Shown here one piece after another: positions 26,830 through 35,868 of a DNA stretch of 64,000 nt; within the stretch, counting starts at the first letter, position 1; every line of letters begins with the position of its first letter. A program made the translations under genes and the position numbers. Source of the stretch: Saprospiraceae bacterium. GTDB lineage: Bacteria > Bacteroidota > Bacteroidia > Chitinophagales > Saprospiraceae. The stretch spans positions 325,501 through 389,500 of the forward strand of contig JAHBTU010000001.1 of assembly GCA_019638455.1 (NCBI GenBank). The letters run 5' to 3'. The notes under the pieces are model-generated. The model worked only from the letters and a program-made list of their open reading frames with translations, was not told where the DNA came from and searched no databases.

Positions 26830-26855
26830 CTCAAAGACCCTCAACAACGCAAATC

Positions 26856-27164
26856 ATGGCCAACAAACTCCTATCCGCGCTCAACGTCAGCCAGCACACG
26901 ACCAACCTCGTGTTTGGCAACTTCTCTTATTTGATGTTCCTCGGATTTCTCGGCATCATCTACATCGCCAACGCCCATTTTGCGGAAAAAGGAGTGCGAC
27001 GCATTCAACTGCTACAACGAGAAATCAGAGAACTCAAATGGGAATACACCTCCATAAAAAGCCAAACAATGTATAAATCCATGCAAAGCCAGATAGATGC
27101 CAGCCTCCAACCAGTCGGGCTGGATTTGGAAAACAAAGGGCCAAAAGTGATAGTGGTGAAATAG
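26856..27164 (+). CDS. ftsL: FtsL-like division protein
   Basis: Starting at MANKLLSALN the protein has 102 residues: a short N-terminal cytoplasmic part, one membrane helix (about 22-42, FSYLMFLGFLGIIYIANAHF) and a periplasmic coiled coil (VRRIQLLQREIRELKWEYTSIKSQTMYKSMQSQI). Size, topology and position directly before ftsI identify it as FtsL, although sequence similarity in this family is low. It would join the FtsQ-FtsL-FtsB complex that activates septal synthesis. The longer frame from 26814 starts inside the upstream hairpin and was rejected. Confidence 0.8.
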   Translation: MANKLLSALNVSQHTTNLVFGNFSYLMFLGFLGIIYIANAHFAEKGVRRIQLLQREIRELKWEYTSIKSQTMYKSMQSQIDASLQPVGLDLENKGPKVIVVK

Positions 27165-27199
27165 TCATCGGTGCCCGATTCCCAAGCATCGGCCCAAAA

Positions 27200-27264
27200 G
27201 TGAGAACCACCAACGAACAACCACCAACGAACAACAAACAACCACCAACAAACAACAAACAGCG
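27200..27264. repeat. Tandem ACCAACGAACAACC-type leader before ftsI
   Basis: The 102-bp gap between ftsL and ftsI ends in degenerate tandem units of ACCACCAACGAACAAC and CAACAAACAAC up to a few bases before the ATG at 27267. There is no Shine-Dalgarno site. Similar CCAACAA units precede ftsW at 34598-34628. Confidence 0.65.
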
Positions 27265-27266
27265 TC

Positions 27267-29414
27267 ATGTTAAATGTCAAAAACGAAGTCCTAGTCCGAG
27301 TGTATCTGGTGGCAGCCATGATACTGGTGGCGGCGTTTGTGATATTCTGGCGCTTGTTGCAGCTCAGTGTAGTCGAAGCTCCTGTGTGGCGCGAAAAAGC
27401 CAAAAACCTCTACATGAAATGGGTGGATGTGCAAGCCGACCGCGGCAACATCTTGGCCGACGACGGCAGTCTGTTGGCCACCTCGCTCCCTTTTTTCAAC
27501 GTCCATTGGGACGCGAAGGCAGAAGGACTGACCGACGAGGTTTTCAACACGCAGGCGGTGGACAGCCTCGCATGGCTGTTGTCCACCCACGTTGACCAAC
27601 AATACACACCCGGCGCATACCGCGATTGGCTGGTCGAACTGCGCAATGCGCCCAAAGACACACGCGGCATTCGCTATGTGCCGATTGCAAAAGACCTGCC
27701 TTACAACAAGGCACTGCTCGTCAAGACCTTCCCCATCTTCCGCGAAGGGCGCTACAAAGGCGGCTTCATCTTGGAGCAAAACCCGCGTCGGGAGCGGCCA
27801 TTCAAGATACTGGCGCAGCGCACCATCGGCTACACCCGCGAGGGCGCGTTGCCAGTCGGATTGGAAGGCAGTTTCGACAAAGTGCTCGGCGGCTCGCTCG
27901 GCAAGCAGCTTCGCATCCGTGTGCCCGGCGATGTCTATATCCCCGTCAACGATTTGGCCGAAATAGAGCCAGAGGCTGGTGCCGATGTAGTCACCACGCT
28001 CGATATCAACATACAGGACGTAACCGAAAATGCCCTGCTCAATGCTTGTCGTACCCACAATGCCGACCACGGGTGCGCCATCGTGATGGAAGTGAAAACC
28101 GGGAAAATCCGCGCCGTTGCCAACATAGGCCGCACCCCCGAAGGCTGGTGGGAAACCTACAACTACGCTATTGGCGAGCGCGTGGAACCGGGTTCTATGT
28201 TCAAGCTGGCCTCATTCATGGCCATGCTCGAAGATGGGTTCATCAACAACTTCGAGGAAGCCGTGCCAGTGTATGGCGGCAAGGTGAAAATTTACAAAGA
28301 AGAGTTGGTGGATGCCGTGCCGCATGGCATGGACACCATGACCATCAAGCAAGTTTTCGCCATGTCATCCAACGTCGGCACCGCCACCTTGGTGCAGCAA
28401 CATTACGGAAAAGGAAGAGCGCCCAATTTCGTGGAGCGCCTCAAAAGTTTCGGACTTGATTTGCCCACCAATATCGAGGTAGGCGGTGAGGAAACCCCCA
28501 TCCTCAAACACCCCAACGACCCCAAGAGCGATTGGTCAGGCACCACACTCCCTTGGATGAGCATCGGCTACGAGATGTTGCTCACGCCCCTGCAAATGCT
28601 TGCTTTTTACAACGCGGTGGCCAACGACGGGCGCATGATGAAACCATATCTCGTGCAGCGCACCGAACGCTACGGCGAAGTGCTCAAAGAGTTCCGCCCG
28701 ACCGTGGTCAAACGCAGCATCGCATCCAAAACAACCATCGCAAAAGCCAAGGAACTCCTCAAATCAGTGGTGCAAAAAGGCGGGACGGCCCATGGTATTC
28801 AGTCGCCCTACTACACCATCGCCGGGAAAACAGGTACCGCCCAGCTGAATTATCACAAATTCAAAGCCAGCAAAGGCATACGCCACCAAGCGAGTTTCTG
28901 CGGCTTTTTCCCAGCTGACAACCCCGTTTATTCCTGCATCGTAGTCATCAGCGAGCCACAGCGCGGTGGCTATCACGGCGCAGAAGTGGCGGCCCCCGTG
29001 TTTCGCCAAATCGCGGACAAATGCTTCGCCATGAAACCCGAGCTCCACGAGCCTATCAATGCCCAAAAACCCGAGAAGCTGAAGACACACCAGTTGCCTA
29101 CCTACGATGCGGGCAGCACCGCCGATATGCAAAACGCCCTTCGTCGCCTTGGCTTGGACTATTTTCTCGAAGGCGAGCTGACCGATTGGACAGTCATCAC
29201 CGCCGCAAGCGGCGATTCCTTGGTGTTGCGGCATCGAGGCGTGTCAGACAACACCGTGCCCTCCGTCATCGGCATGGGGCTGAAAGACGCGATATATCTG
29301 CTCGAAAACAGGGGCTGCAAAGTGAAAGCGGTCGGTATAGGCAAAGTGCGGCGGCAGAGTCTGGCGGTGGGGACGCGGGCGAGCGGGCAGACGTGCGTGT
29401 TGTATTTGGAGTAA
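27267..29414 (+). CDS. ftsI: Septal penicillin-binding protein with PASTA domain
   Basis: A 715-residue class B penicillin-binding protein. One membrane helix (about 10-30), a dimerisation domain beginning at RGNILADDGSLLATSLP, and a transpeptidase domain with Ser310-x-x-Lys313 (PGSMFK), Ser367-Ser-Asn369 and Lys521-Thr-Gly (AGKTGTAQ). A C-terminal PASTA-like domain (about 640-715, VPSVIGMGLKDAIYLLENRGCKV) follows. It cross-links septal peptidoglycan with FtsW. Its place between ftsL and murE is the normal one. Confidence 0.95.
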   Translation: MLNVKNEVLVRVYLVAAMILVAAFVIFWRLLQLSVVEAPVWREKAKNLYMKWVDVQADRGNILADDGSLLATSLPFFNVHWDAKAEGLTDEVFNTQAVDSLAWLLSTHVDQQYTPGAYRDWLVELRNAPKDTRGIRYVPIAKDLPYNKALLVKTFPIFREGRYKGGFILEQNPRRERPFKILAQRTIGYTREGALPVGLEGSFDKVLGGSLGKQLRIRVPGDVYIPVNDLAEIEPEAGADVVTTLDINIQDVTENALLNACRTHNADHGCAIVMEVKTGKIRAVANIGRTPEGWWETYNYAIGERVEPGSMFKLASFMAMLEDGFINNFEEAVPVYGGKVKIYKEELVDAVPHGMDTMTIKQVFAMSSNVGTATLVQQHYGKGRAPNFVERLKSFGLDLPTNIEVGGEETPILKHPNDPKSDWSGTTLPWMSIGYEMLLTPLQMLAFYNAVANDGRMMKPYLVQRTERYGEVLKEFRPTVVKRSIASKTTIAKAKELLKSVVQKGGTAHGIQSPYYTIAGKTGTAQLNYHKFKASKGIRHQASFCGFFPADNPVYSCIVVISEPQRGGYHGAEVAAPVFRQIADKCFAMKPELHEPINAQKPEKLKTHQLPTYDAGSTADMQNALRRLGLDYFLEGELTDWTVITAASGDSLVLRHRGVSDNTVPSVIGMGLKDAIYLLENRGCKVKAVGIGKVRRQSLAVGTRASGQTCVLYLE

Positions 29415-29417
29415 ATG

Positions 29418-30032
29418 TTAGGCCACCGTTTCAAAGGAAACGTTGCGGCAAATTTTTGATAGCGGAACCTTCACATCAATGCTTTGGAAATAAGCCTCGC
29501 TGTCCAAACCAGAGACGGCGGTGGGTTTCCAAATGCCATCGGAATCGCGGAAGTGAACATTGATTTGGGCTTTGTCTTGGTGAATCAGGGCGTACTCGCA
29601 GAAAGAGGGCAGGGCTTTGTATTCGGCGAATTTTTGCCCCTTAGCAAACTCGGCTGTTGAGTCGGAAAGCACTTCGACAATGAGGATAGGACTCAGGATT
29701 GCGCCGATTTCTTTGCTGGCAAATTCGGGTTTTCCGGCCATCACGAGCGCATCAGGATAGTAATAGTAGTTGAATTGAGGGAGTTAGATTTTGGTTTCGC
29801 TGCTGAAAACTTCCAAGCAGGACTGGCCTTCCAAAATCTTGTAAAGTTGACCGAATACATTGCCAGAAATGCGAAGGTGGGGAGGTTTTGCGCCAGCCAT
29901 AGGATAAATGAGGCCGTTGATGAAAATATGCTTTTGATTGGTTTTGCGCTCGATTTCGAGGTATTCCTCTACCGAGTAGCGGCGTTGCAAAACTTGGGCT
30001 GGTGCGGTTGGCGGAATTGCTGCGGCAGTCAT
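29418..30032 (-). pseudogene. Uma2-family endonuclease gene broken by an in-frame stop
   Basis: Two frames on the minus strand (30032-29784 and 29780-29418) are in the same register and together read as one Uma2/DUF820 protein of about 200 residues: MTAAAIPPTAPAQVLQRRYSVEEYL...VFSSETKI, then TAA at 29781-29783, then LPQFNYYYYPDALVMAGKPEF...SPILIVEVLSDST...KFAEYK. The PD-(D/E)xK-type Asp (YYPD), Glu (IVEVLS) and Lys (QKFAEYK) are all present around a single nonsense codon. It lies antisense between ftsI and murE; its start is 32 bases from the murE ATG. It may be inactive, read through or a sequencing error. Confidence 0.8.
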
Positions 30033-30063
30033 TTTGAAAAATTTAGGATATAAAAATACAAAA

Positions 30064-31533
30064 ATGCGCTTAAACCATCTCCTCCAAAACGTCCACATAC
30101 TGGACACGCACGGCAACCTCGCCGTCGAAGTCGGTCAAATCCGCTTCGACTCGCGTGCGGTGCAGCCCGGCGATGTGTTCGTGGCAGTTCGGGGAGCGCA
30201 GGTGGACGGCCATCAGTTCATTGACAAAGCGATAGAAAAAGGAGCGGTGGCAGTAATTAGCGAGCAGTCATTGGAGTCATTAAAAGTCATTGCGGTGCAG
30301 GTCGAAGATTCCGCCGAAGCTTTGGGAATAATGGCCTCCAATTACTTTAATGATCCCTCAAATGACCTTCAATTACTCGGCATAACCGGCACCAACGGCA
30401 AAACCACCGTCGTCACCCTGTTGTGGCAACTTTTCACCCGGCTGGGCTACAAATGTGGCCTCATCGGCACCGTTGAAAACAGGGTAGGGGAGGAGCGCCT
30501 CGCCAGCACCCACACCACACCCGACGCGGTGCAACTGCACAGATTGCTGCGACAAATGGCCGATGCCGGGTGTTCGCAAGTGTTCATGGAAGTCAGCAGC
30601 CACGCCGTGCATCAGCGGCGCATCGCGGGCGCGACGTTCGCGGGCGGGGTGTTCACCAACCTCACCCACGACCACCTCGATTACCACAAAACCTTCGCCG
30701 ACTACCGCGACGCAAAAAAGAAGTTCTTCGACGATTTGCCCAAAGCTGCATTTGCTCTCACCAACACCGACGACAAAAACGGCGCGGTGATGCTCCAAAA
30801 CACCCGGGCGGCCAAACACACCTACGGCCTCAAAAAAACGGCGGACTTCAAGGCCAAAATCATTGAGAACAGCCTGAGCGGCCTACACATGGAACTGGAC
30901 GGCGCAGAAATCCACGCCCGAATGATTGGCGAGTTCAACGCCTACAATCTGACTGCGGCTTATGCGGTGGCGATGCTCGTGGCGAGGTTTACTAAACCTC
31001 AAAGGTTTAGTAAACTTGACATCCTCACAGCCCTCAGCGATTTGCGCGGCGCGGAAGGCCGATTTGATTACGTCAACCACCCCACAAAACCCGGCTGCGT
31101 TGGCATCGTGGATTATGCCCACACACCCGATGCGCTTGAAAAAGTGCTCGAAACCATTCAAAAACTCAAGAAAAAAAGCGCCCGCGTTATCACCGTCACC
31201 GGTGCGGGCGGCGACCGCGACAAAACCAAACGACCGCTCATGGCGCAAGTAAGCGCCCGGCTAAGCGACCAACTCATATTGACTTCCGACAATCCCCGTA
31301 CGGAAGACCCCGCAGCCATTCTTCGGGACATGGAAGCGGGTCTGGATGTCGAAGAGCAAAAAAAAACGCTCGTGATTCAAGACCGCGAGCAAGCCATCAA
31401 AACCGCCGTCCGGCTTGCTGGGCCAAATGACGTGATTCTGGTGGCAGGCAAAGGCCACGAAAAATATCAAGAAATCAACGGGGTGAAACACCCTTTCGAT
31501 GACAAACAAGTTCTTTTGAAAGCGATGAGTTAA
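30064..31533 (+). CDS. murE: UDP-MurNAc-tripeptide synthetase (meso-DAP type)
   Basis: Starting at MRLNHLLQNVHIL the protein has 489 residues and adds the third amino acid to UDP-MurNAc-dipeptide. The ATP site is GITGTNGKTT (about 110-119); HDHLDYH and the C-terminal ligase domain follow. DNPR at 409-412 is the signature of enzymes that use meso-diaminopimelate, so the wall is probably of that type. Residues 308-318 (RFTKPQRFSKL) are encoded by a perfect 13-bp-arm palindrome at 30987-31015 that recurs downstream of ftsZ. The last codons (AMS) match the repeat unit after the stop. Confidence 0.95.
   Translation: MRLNHLLQNVHILDTHGNLAVEVGQIRFDSRAVQPGDVFVAVRGAQVDGHQFIDKAIEKGAVAVISEQSLESLKVIAVQVEDSAEALGIMASNYFNDPSNDLQLLGITGTNGKTTVVTLLWQLFTRLGYKCGLIGTVENRVGEERLASTHTTPDAVQLHRLLRQMADAGCSQVFMEVSSHAVHQRRIAGATFAGGVFTNLTHDHLDYHKTFADYRDAKKKFFDDLPKAAFALTNTDDKNGAVMLQNTRAAKHTYGLKKTADFKAKIIENSLSGLHMELDGAEIHARMIGEFNAYNLTAAYAVAMLVARFTKPQRFSKLDILTALSDLRGAEGRFDYVNHPTKPGCVGIVDYAHTPDALEKVLETIQKLKKKSARVITVTGAGGDRDKTKRPLMAQVSARLSDQLILTSDNPRTEDPAAILRDMEAGLDVEEQKKTLVIQDREQAIKTAVRLAGPNDVILVAGKGHEKYQEINGVKHPFDDKQVLLKAMS
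30987..31015. repeat. Palindrome inserted in frame in murE
   Basis: GTTTACTAAACCT (30987-30999), CAA, AGGTTTAGTAAAC (31003-31015): a perfect 13-bp inverted repeat inside the coding sequence, read as RFTKPQRFSKL with one flanking codon on each side. Nearly the same element (arms of 15 bp) lies between genes at 43519-43551. The host position is a surface helix region between the central and C-terminal domains. Confidence 0.85.
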
Positions 31534-31577
31534 AATTTATGAGTTATGGACTTCGTAACTCATCTCTCATAACTCAA
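31525..31577. repeat. Inverted repeat across the murE stop
   Basis: ATGAGTTA occurs across the murE stop (31525-31532) and again as TTATGAGTTATGG (31537-31549); the inverse words GTAACTCAT (31556-31564) and CTCATAACTCA (31566-31576) follow after a CTTC turn. The final murE codons are therefore part of the repeat. The same words are found at the end of mraZ. Confidence 0.65.
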
Positions 31578-31659
31578 TAAGACATAATAGTGGAGGGACT
31601 ATTATTTTGAGCAGGTTGGGGGGCGATGCAATATCGCCCCACAGCCGATTTTGAAGCAT

Positions 31660-31781
31660 AATCGCAACAATCGCAACAATCGAATCAATCGCAACAATCG
31701 AATCAATCGAATCAATCGCAACAATCGAATCAATCGCAACAATCGAATCAATCGAATCAATCGAATCAATCGAATCAATCG
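31660..31781. repeat. Thirteen 9-bp tandem units before mraY
   Basis: Thirteen head-to-tail copies of AATCGCAAC (A) or AATCGAATC (B), in the order AABABBABABBBB, run from 31660 to 31776 and are followed by AATCG. The array ends 8 bases before the mraY ATG at 31790, so it forms the translation start region of mraY. The repeat of units on the minus strand creates an apparent protein of SIDSIVAID, which is not a gene. Confidence 0.9.
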
Positions 31782-31789
31782 AAAATACC

Positions 31790-33049
31790 ATGCTCTACTA
31801 TCTTTTTGATTATTTGGACAGAGAATTCGACCTGCCGGGAGCAGGTTTGTTTCAGTACATCTCGTTCCGGGCGGGCATGGCCTTGATACTGTCTCTGGTA
31901 ATTTCCATTATTATCGGCAAACACATTATCAATTGGTTGCGCTCTATGCAGATAGGGGAGACAGTGCGCGAGCTTGGTTTGGCTGGTCAGACCTCCAAAG
32001 CAGGCACCCCGACCATGGGCGGCATTATCATAGTGGCGGCTACCCTGATACCCTGCCTATTGTTGGCACAATTGGACAACATCTACATACTTCTCATGCT
32101 GGTCAGCACAGTGTGGATGTTCACAATAGGTTTTTTGGACGATTACATCAAAGTGTTTAAGAAAGATAAAGAAGGACTGAAAGGAAAATTCAAGATAGCG
32201 GGTCAGGTAGGCTTGGGGTTAATCGTAGGCATCACAATGTTGGTGAATGATGAAGTAGTGGTGCGCATGGACCCATCCTTGGCGACACAGCGCGGCTATG
32301 AGGTGACACAATCACTATTTGTGAAAGACAAAGAAAAGCCCAATACATACAAAGAAGTGGTTTATGTGAAAGCACCTATCACGAACGTGCCTTTTTTTAA
32401 GGACAACGAGCTGGACTATTCGCGCATACTCTGGTTCTTGGGTGATAATGCTCGCGGCTTGAGTTCTATATTGTTTGTGGTCATGGCAGTGTTCGTAATT
32501 GCTGCGGTCAGCAATGGAGCCAATTTGACCGACGGGTTGGACGGGCAAGCGGCAGGGGTGTCAGCTATTGTCATTGCCGCATTGGGAGTAATGGCTTATA
32601 CGAGTGGCAACTCTCTGGCGGCTGATTTTCTTCGCATATTTTATATCCCTTATATTGGAGAATTGGTCATTTACATTGCGTGTTTGCTGGGAGGTTGTCT
32701 CGGGTTTTTGTGGTACAATGTATTCCCCGCTCGTGTTTTTATGGGTGACACAGGTAGTTTGACCTTAGGAGGCATCATCGCTGCGTTAGCTATTGTTGTT
32801 CGCAAGGAGTTACTGATACCAGTATTGTGTGGTGTGTTTTTGATTGAAAATTTATCTGTCATCATACAGGTTTGGTATTTCAAAAAGACGAAGAAAAAAC
32901 ATGGGGAAGGGCGCAGGGTATTTCTCATGGCACCTTTGCACCATCACTATCAAAAAAAAGGCTACCACGAGGTCACGATTTCAATCCGCTTTTGGATTGT
33001 GCAAATTCTGTTGGCGGTGTTGGCTGTAATAACTTTGAAAATCAGATAA
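31790..33049 (+). CDS. mraY: Phospho-MurNAc-pentapeptide transferase
   Basis: A 419-residue polytopic membrane enzyme that moves phospho-MurNAc-pentapeptide to undecaprenyl phosphate to make lipid I. Motifs: [10 protein letters not shown] (about 70-79), GFLDDYIKV with the catalytic Asp pair, NLTDGLDG, and [12 protein letters not shown] with [11 protein letters not shown] near the end. An extended loop (about 165-215) between membrane helices is normal for Bacteroidota. The coding region is more AT-rich than the other mur genes. Its start follows a 13-unit tandem array. Confidence 0.96.
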   Translation: MLYYLFDYLDREFDLPGAGLFQYISFRAGMALILSLVISIIIGKHIINWLRSMQIGETVRELGLAGQTSKAGTPTMGGIIIVAATLIPCLLLAQLDNIYILLMLVSTVWMFTIGFLDDYIKVFKKDKEGLKGKFKIAGQVGLGLIVGITMLVNDEVVVRMDPSLATQRGYEVTQSLFVKDKEKPNTYKEVVYVKAPITNVPFFKDNELDYSRILWFLGDNARGLSSILFVVMAVFVIAAVSNGANLTDGLDGQAAGVSAIVIAALGVMAYTSGNSLAADFLRIFYIPYIGELVIYIACLLGGCLGFLWYNVFPARVFMGDTGSLTLGGIIAALAIVVRKELLIPVLCGVFLIENLSVIIQVWYFKKTKKKHGEGRRVFLMAPLHHHYQKKGYHEVTISIRFWIVQILLAVLAVITLKIR

Positions 33050-33084
33050 AATATGACGGAACAGACTTCCGCTATACATAAAAC

Positions 33085-34431
33085 ATGAAAAAACGCATCG
33101 TCATACTCGGCTCCGGCGAATCCGGCACAGGCGCGGCCCTTTTGGCCCACCGTCAGGGTTTCGATGTGTTTGTGTCCGACAAAGGCGCCATTAAAGAAGA
33201 ATACAAAAAACAACTTGATGCGCACGGCATCGCTTGGGAAGAAGGACAGCATACGATGGATAAAATTCTGAAAGCCAGTGAAATTATCAAAAGTCCGGGC
33301 ATCCCGGAAAAGAGCGAAGTGATGCGGGCAGTGCGAGCAAAAGGCATCAATGTGATAGGCGAAATTGAGTTTGGATGGCGCTATGCGGGCAAGTGCACAA
33401 TCGTTGCCATTACTGGCTCCAATGGCAAGACCACCACTACTGAATTGACATATCATCTGTTGAAATACGCAGGGTTGAACGTTCGCATGGGTGGCAACGT
33501 GGGAAACAGTTTTGCGACGATGGTCTATAGTGATTTGGAACACGGAGACATGGAGGCGCAGAGGATTTTCGTATTAGAAGTGTCGAGTTTTCAATTGGAC
33601 GACATTCAGAGGTTTCGGCCGAACATCGCCATGTTGCTGAACATCACGCCCGACCATTTGGACCGCTACGACTACAAACTGGAAAACTATGTGCGCTCAA
33701 AGTTTCGCATCACCATGAATCAAAAACGCGGCGACCTTTTTATCACTAATTACAATGACCCAAACATCGCCGATTATTTGAAAACGCACCCTGAGGCTAT
33801 AAAATGCCGCATGGAGCGGGTGCGGAAAAGCGAATTGAAGAACGGATATGCCCGTATTGGCCGACACTTGGCTTTCGACATTGCGAGCACACCGCTGAAA
33901 GGCCCACACAACGCTTTCAACGCCGCGTGCGCTATTCGGGCCGCATTGCGGCTGGGTGTGGAGCCGGAGGTGATAGAAGAGGGATTGTACTATTTCACGC
34001 CGCCGCCGCACCGCATGGAAAAGGTGGCCGAAGTCAACGGCGTGACCTACATCAACGACTCCAAGGCCACCAACGTGGATTCGGTTTATTATGCCTTGCA
34101 GGCGATGGACGCGCCGATTGTTTGGATAGTGGGAGGTACGGATAAGGGTAATGATTATAGTCCATTATTCAAACTGGTGCGCAGGAAAGTAAAAGCCATC
34201 GTGTGCATGGGCGTGGACAACTCGAAGATTCTCAAGACTTTTAAGAAGTTTAAAAAGCCGATGATAGAGACGCGCAGCGCAGAGGAGGCGATAATAACAG
34301 CAGCGGGTTTTGCAGAAGAAGGAGATACAGTTTTGTTAAGTCCGGCTTGTGCGAGTTTTGATTTATTTAAAAATTATGAGGATAGAGGAGAGCAGTTTCG
34401 AGATGCGGTTTTGAAACTATACCCAGATTAA
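33085..34431 (+). CDS. murD: UDP-MurNAc-L-alanine:D-glutamate ligase
   Basis: A 448-residue Mur ligase that adds D-glutamate to UDP-MurNAc-Ala. It starts with a Rossmann motif (RIVILGSGESGTGAALLA), has the ATP site ITGSNGKTTTTELTY (about 110-125), NITPDHLDRY and the C-terminal motif INDSKATNVDSVYYAL. The end is LLSPACASFDLFKNYEDRGEQFRDAV then LKLYPD. The last three residues before the stop (YPD) and the stop itself lie inside the 180-bp dispersed repeat that begins at 34418, so this element has replaced or formed the original 3' end. Confidence 0.96.
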   Translation: MKKRIVILGSGESGTGAALLAHRQGFDVFVSDKGAIKEEYKKQLDAHGIAWEEGQHTMDKILKASEIIKSPGIPEKSEVMRAVRAKGINVIGEIEFGWRYAGKCTIVAITGSNGKTTTTELTYHLLKYAGLNVRMGGNVGNSFATMVYSDLEHGDMEAQRIFVLEVSSFQLDDIQRFRPNIAMLLNITPDHLDRYDYKLENYVRSKFRITMNQKRGDLFITNYNDPNIADYLKTHPEAIKCRMERVRKSELKNGYARIGRHLAFDIASTPLKGPHNAFNAACAIRAALRLGVEPEVIEEGLYYFTPPPHRMEKVAEVNGVTYINDSKATNVDSVYYALQAMDAPIVWIVGGTDKGNDYSPLFKLVRRKVKAIVCMGVDNSKILKTFKKFKKPMIETRSAEEAIITAAGFAEEGDTVLLSPACASFDLFKNYEDRGEQFRDAVLKLYPD

Positions 34432-34597
34432 AGAGGATTTGAATCTGCCCGTTGGCAAGACAAGGATTTCCTTGATTGATTTGTATGATTTTCAGAGGAT
34501 TGCGAGCACCGTTCGTTCAAAACCACCTTGTCAGACCCTGTACTCAGGGGCTTGCCCGGCCAAGTGAAGCGGACGGGGCTGATTTGCGTTGACTATA
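34418..34597. repeat. 180-bp dispersed repeat, copy 2, overlapping the murD stop
   Basis: The second copy of the element at 7932-8111, in opposite orientation and of exactly equal length. It begins with TATACCCAGATTAAAG, which supplies the last murD codons (TAC CCA GAT TAA), and ends with GCGTTGACTATA just before the CCAACAA-rich ftsW leader. Most of the 203-bp gap between murD and ftsW is this element. Confidence 0.85.
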
Positions 34598-34634
34598 AAC
34601 CAGCAACCAACAACCAACAACCAACAACGAAAAA
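34598..34634. repeat. CCAACAA tandem leader before ftsW
   Basis: The 37 bases between the 180-bp repeat and the ftsW ATG consist of degenerate AACCAAC/CCAACAA units followed by GAAAAA. There is no Shine-Dalgarno site; such an A/C-rich unstructured leader may itself favour initiation. Confidence 0.6.
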
Positions 34635-35768
34635 ATGTCACTCGGCAACCGCATTGCAGCAGAATTAAGAGGCGACCGCACCATCTGGATGATTATCGCC
34701 GTGCTGAGCCTCTTCAGCCTGCTGGCCGTGTACTCGGCCTCGGGGTGGGAGGCGTGGCGCTCACGCGGCGGCAACACGACGGTGATGTTCGTGTCGCATC
34801 TCGTGCGGCTGGCGTTCGGGTTGTTCATCATCTATATGTGCCATTTGCTGCACTATCGGCAGTATCAGCGCGTGGCACCGATATTGATTTTAGCGGCCAT
34901 TCCCCTATTGACATTTACCCTGTTCTATGGCGAAAACATCAATGATGCCAACCGTTGGCTCAACATCGCCGGGTTTAGTTTTCAACCTTCCGAGTTTGCC
35001 AAAATTGCGTTGCTCATCTATATCGCCAAAGAACTGACACGCAAACAAGACTACATCAGCAGTTTCAAACAAGCCTTTTTGCCGATTATCGTCCCAGTAT
35101 TGATTGTCTGTGGGCTAATCGCTCCAGCGAACCTTAGCACTGCCGTGTTATTGTTTTTCACTTGTTTGTTGTTGATGTTTATAGGGCGAGTGAGCTGGAA
35201 GTATATTTTTCTATTGGGGCTATTGGGGATGGTCGTGTTTGCCGGTTTGCTTGCAGTGGGCAAACTCTATCCCGATTCCGGCCTCGTACGGGTGGACACC
35301 TGGGTGTCGAGGGTGCAAGAATTTCTACATAGCGAGGATGGCGGCTTTCAGGTGCAACAAGCCAAAATCGCCATCGCCAAAGGTGGGGTCATCGGCGAAG
35401 GCCCCGGCAATAGCATCATTCGCAATTTTTTGCCCTATGCCCACGCCGACTTCATCTATGCTATTATCTGCGAGGAGTACGGGCTGTTGGGTGGCACAGT
35501 CGTCCTTGTGCTCTATGTGATGTTGTTTCTGCGGAATGTGAAGCTCGTGACCCAAAGCCCCAAGGCATTCGGTGCTTTTCTCGCTATTGGTCTTAGTCTG
35601 ATGCTGACTGTGCAAGCATTGGCCAATATAGCCGTCAATGTCAATCTCGTGCCAGCCACTGGCCTCACGCTGCCTTTGATTTCTATGGGCGGCACAAGTA
35701 TGCTGTTCACCTGCGTGGCACTGGGGATGATATTGAGTGTGAGTAAATTTATAGAAAGTTTGGAATGA
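34635..35768 (+). CDS. ftsW: SEDS-family septal glycan polymerase
   Basis: A 377-residue polytopic SEDS protein that polymerises lipid II at the septum with the FtsI partner. Motifs: NDANRWLNIAGFSFQPSEFAKIALLIY (about 100-126), RVDTWVSRVQEF, GVIGEGPGNSIIRNFLPYAHADFIYAIICEEYGLLGG (about 255-292) and PLISMGGTSMLFTCVALGMILSVSK at the end. Ten membrane helices are expected and the hydrophobicity fits. The stop is followed at once by the repeat hairpin 35764-35868 before murG. Confidence 0.95.
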   Translation: MSLGNRIAAELRGDRTIWMIIAVLSLFSLLAVYSASGWEAWRSRGGNTTVMFVSHLVRLAFGLFIIYMCHLLHYRQYQRVAPILILAAIPLLTFTLFYGENINDANRWLNIAGFSFQPSEFAKIALLIYIAKELTRKQDYISSFKQAFLPIIVPVLIVCGLIAPANLSTAVLLFFTCLLLMFIGRVSWKYIFLLGLLGMVVFAGLLAVGKLYPDSGLVRVDTWVSRVQEFLHSEDGGFQVQQAKIAIAKGGVIGEGPGNSIIRNFLPYAHADFIYAIICEEYGLLGGTVVLVLYVMLFLRNVKLVTQSPKAFGAFLAIGLSLMLTVQALANIAVNVNLVPATGLTLPLISMGGTSMLFTCVALGMILSVSKFIESLE

Positions 35769-35866
35769 AGTTGATGAAAGTTGATAAAGGTTTATGAGGT
35801 TGATGACATAATGTACTTACCTGATCATATAAACTTTTATCAACCCTATAAACCCTTATCAACCTC
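35764..35866. repeat. GGTTGAT-arm hairpin between ftsW and murG
   Basis: Left arm units AGTTGATGAA, AGTTGATAAAGG, TTTATGAGG and TTGATGA pair with the right arm TAAACTTTTATCAACCC and TATAAACCCTTATCAACC (35830-35864). About 28 bp can pair. The centre CATAATGTACTTACC is similar in place to the TAGAGTRYACCG centre of the next two hairpins. It fills the 100-bp gap and ends at the murG start. Confidence 0.8.
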
Positions 35867-35868
35867 AA

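Noticed and set aside
31567..31791. Minus-strand frame with IDSIVAID repeats
   Set aside because: Translation of the 9-bp array before mraY; no start context or homology.
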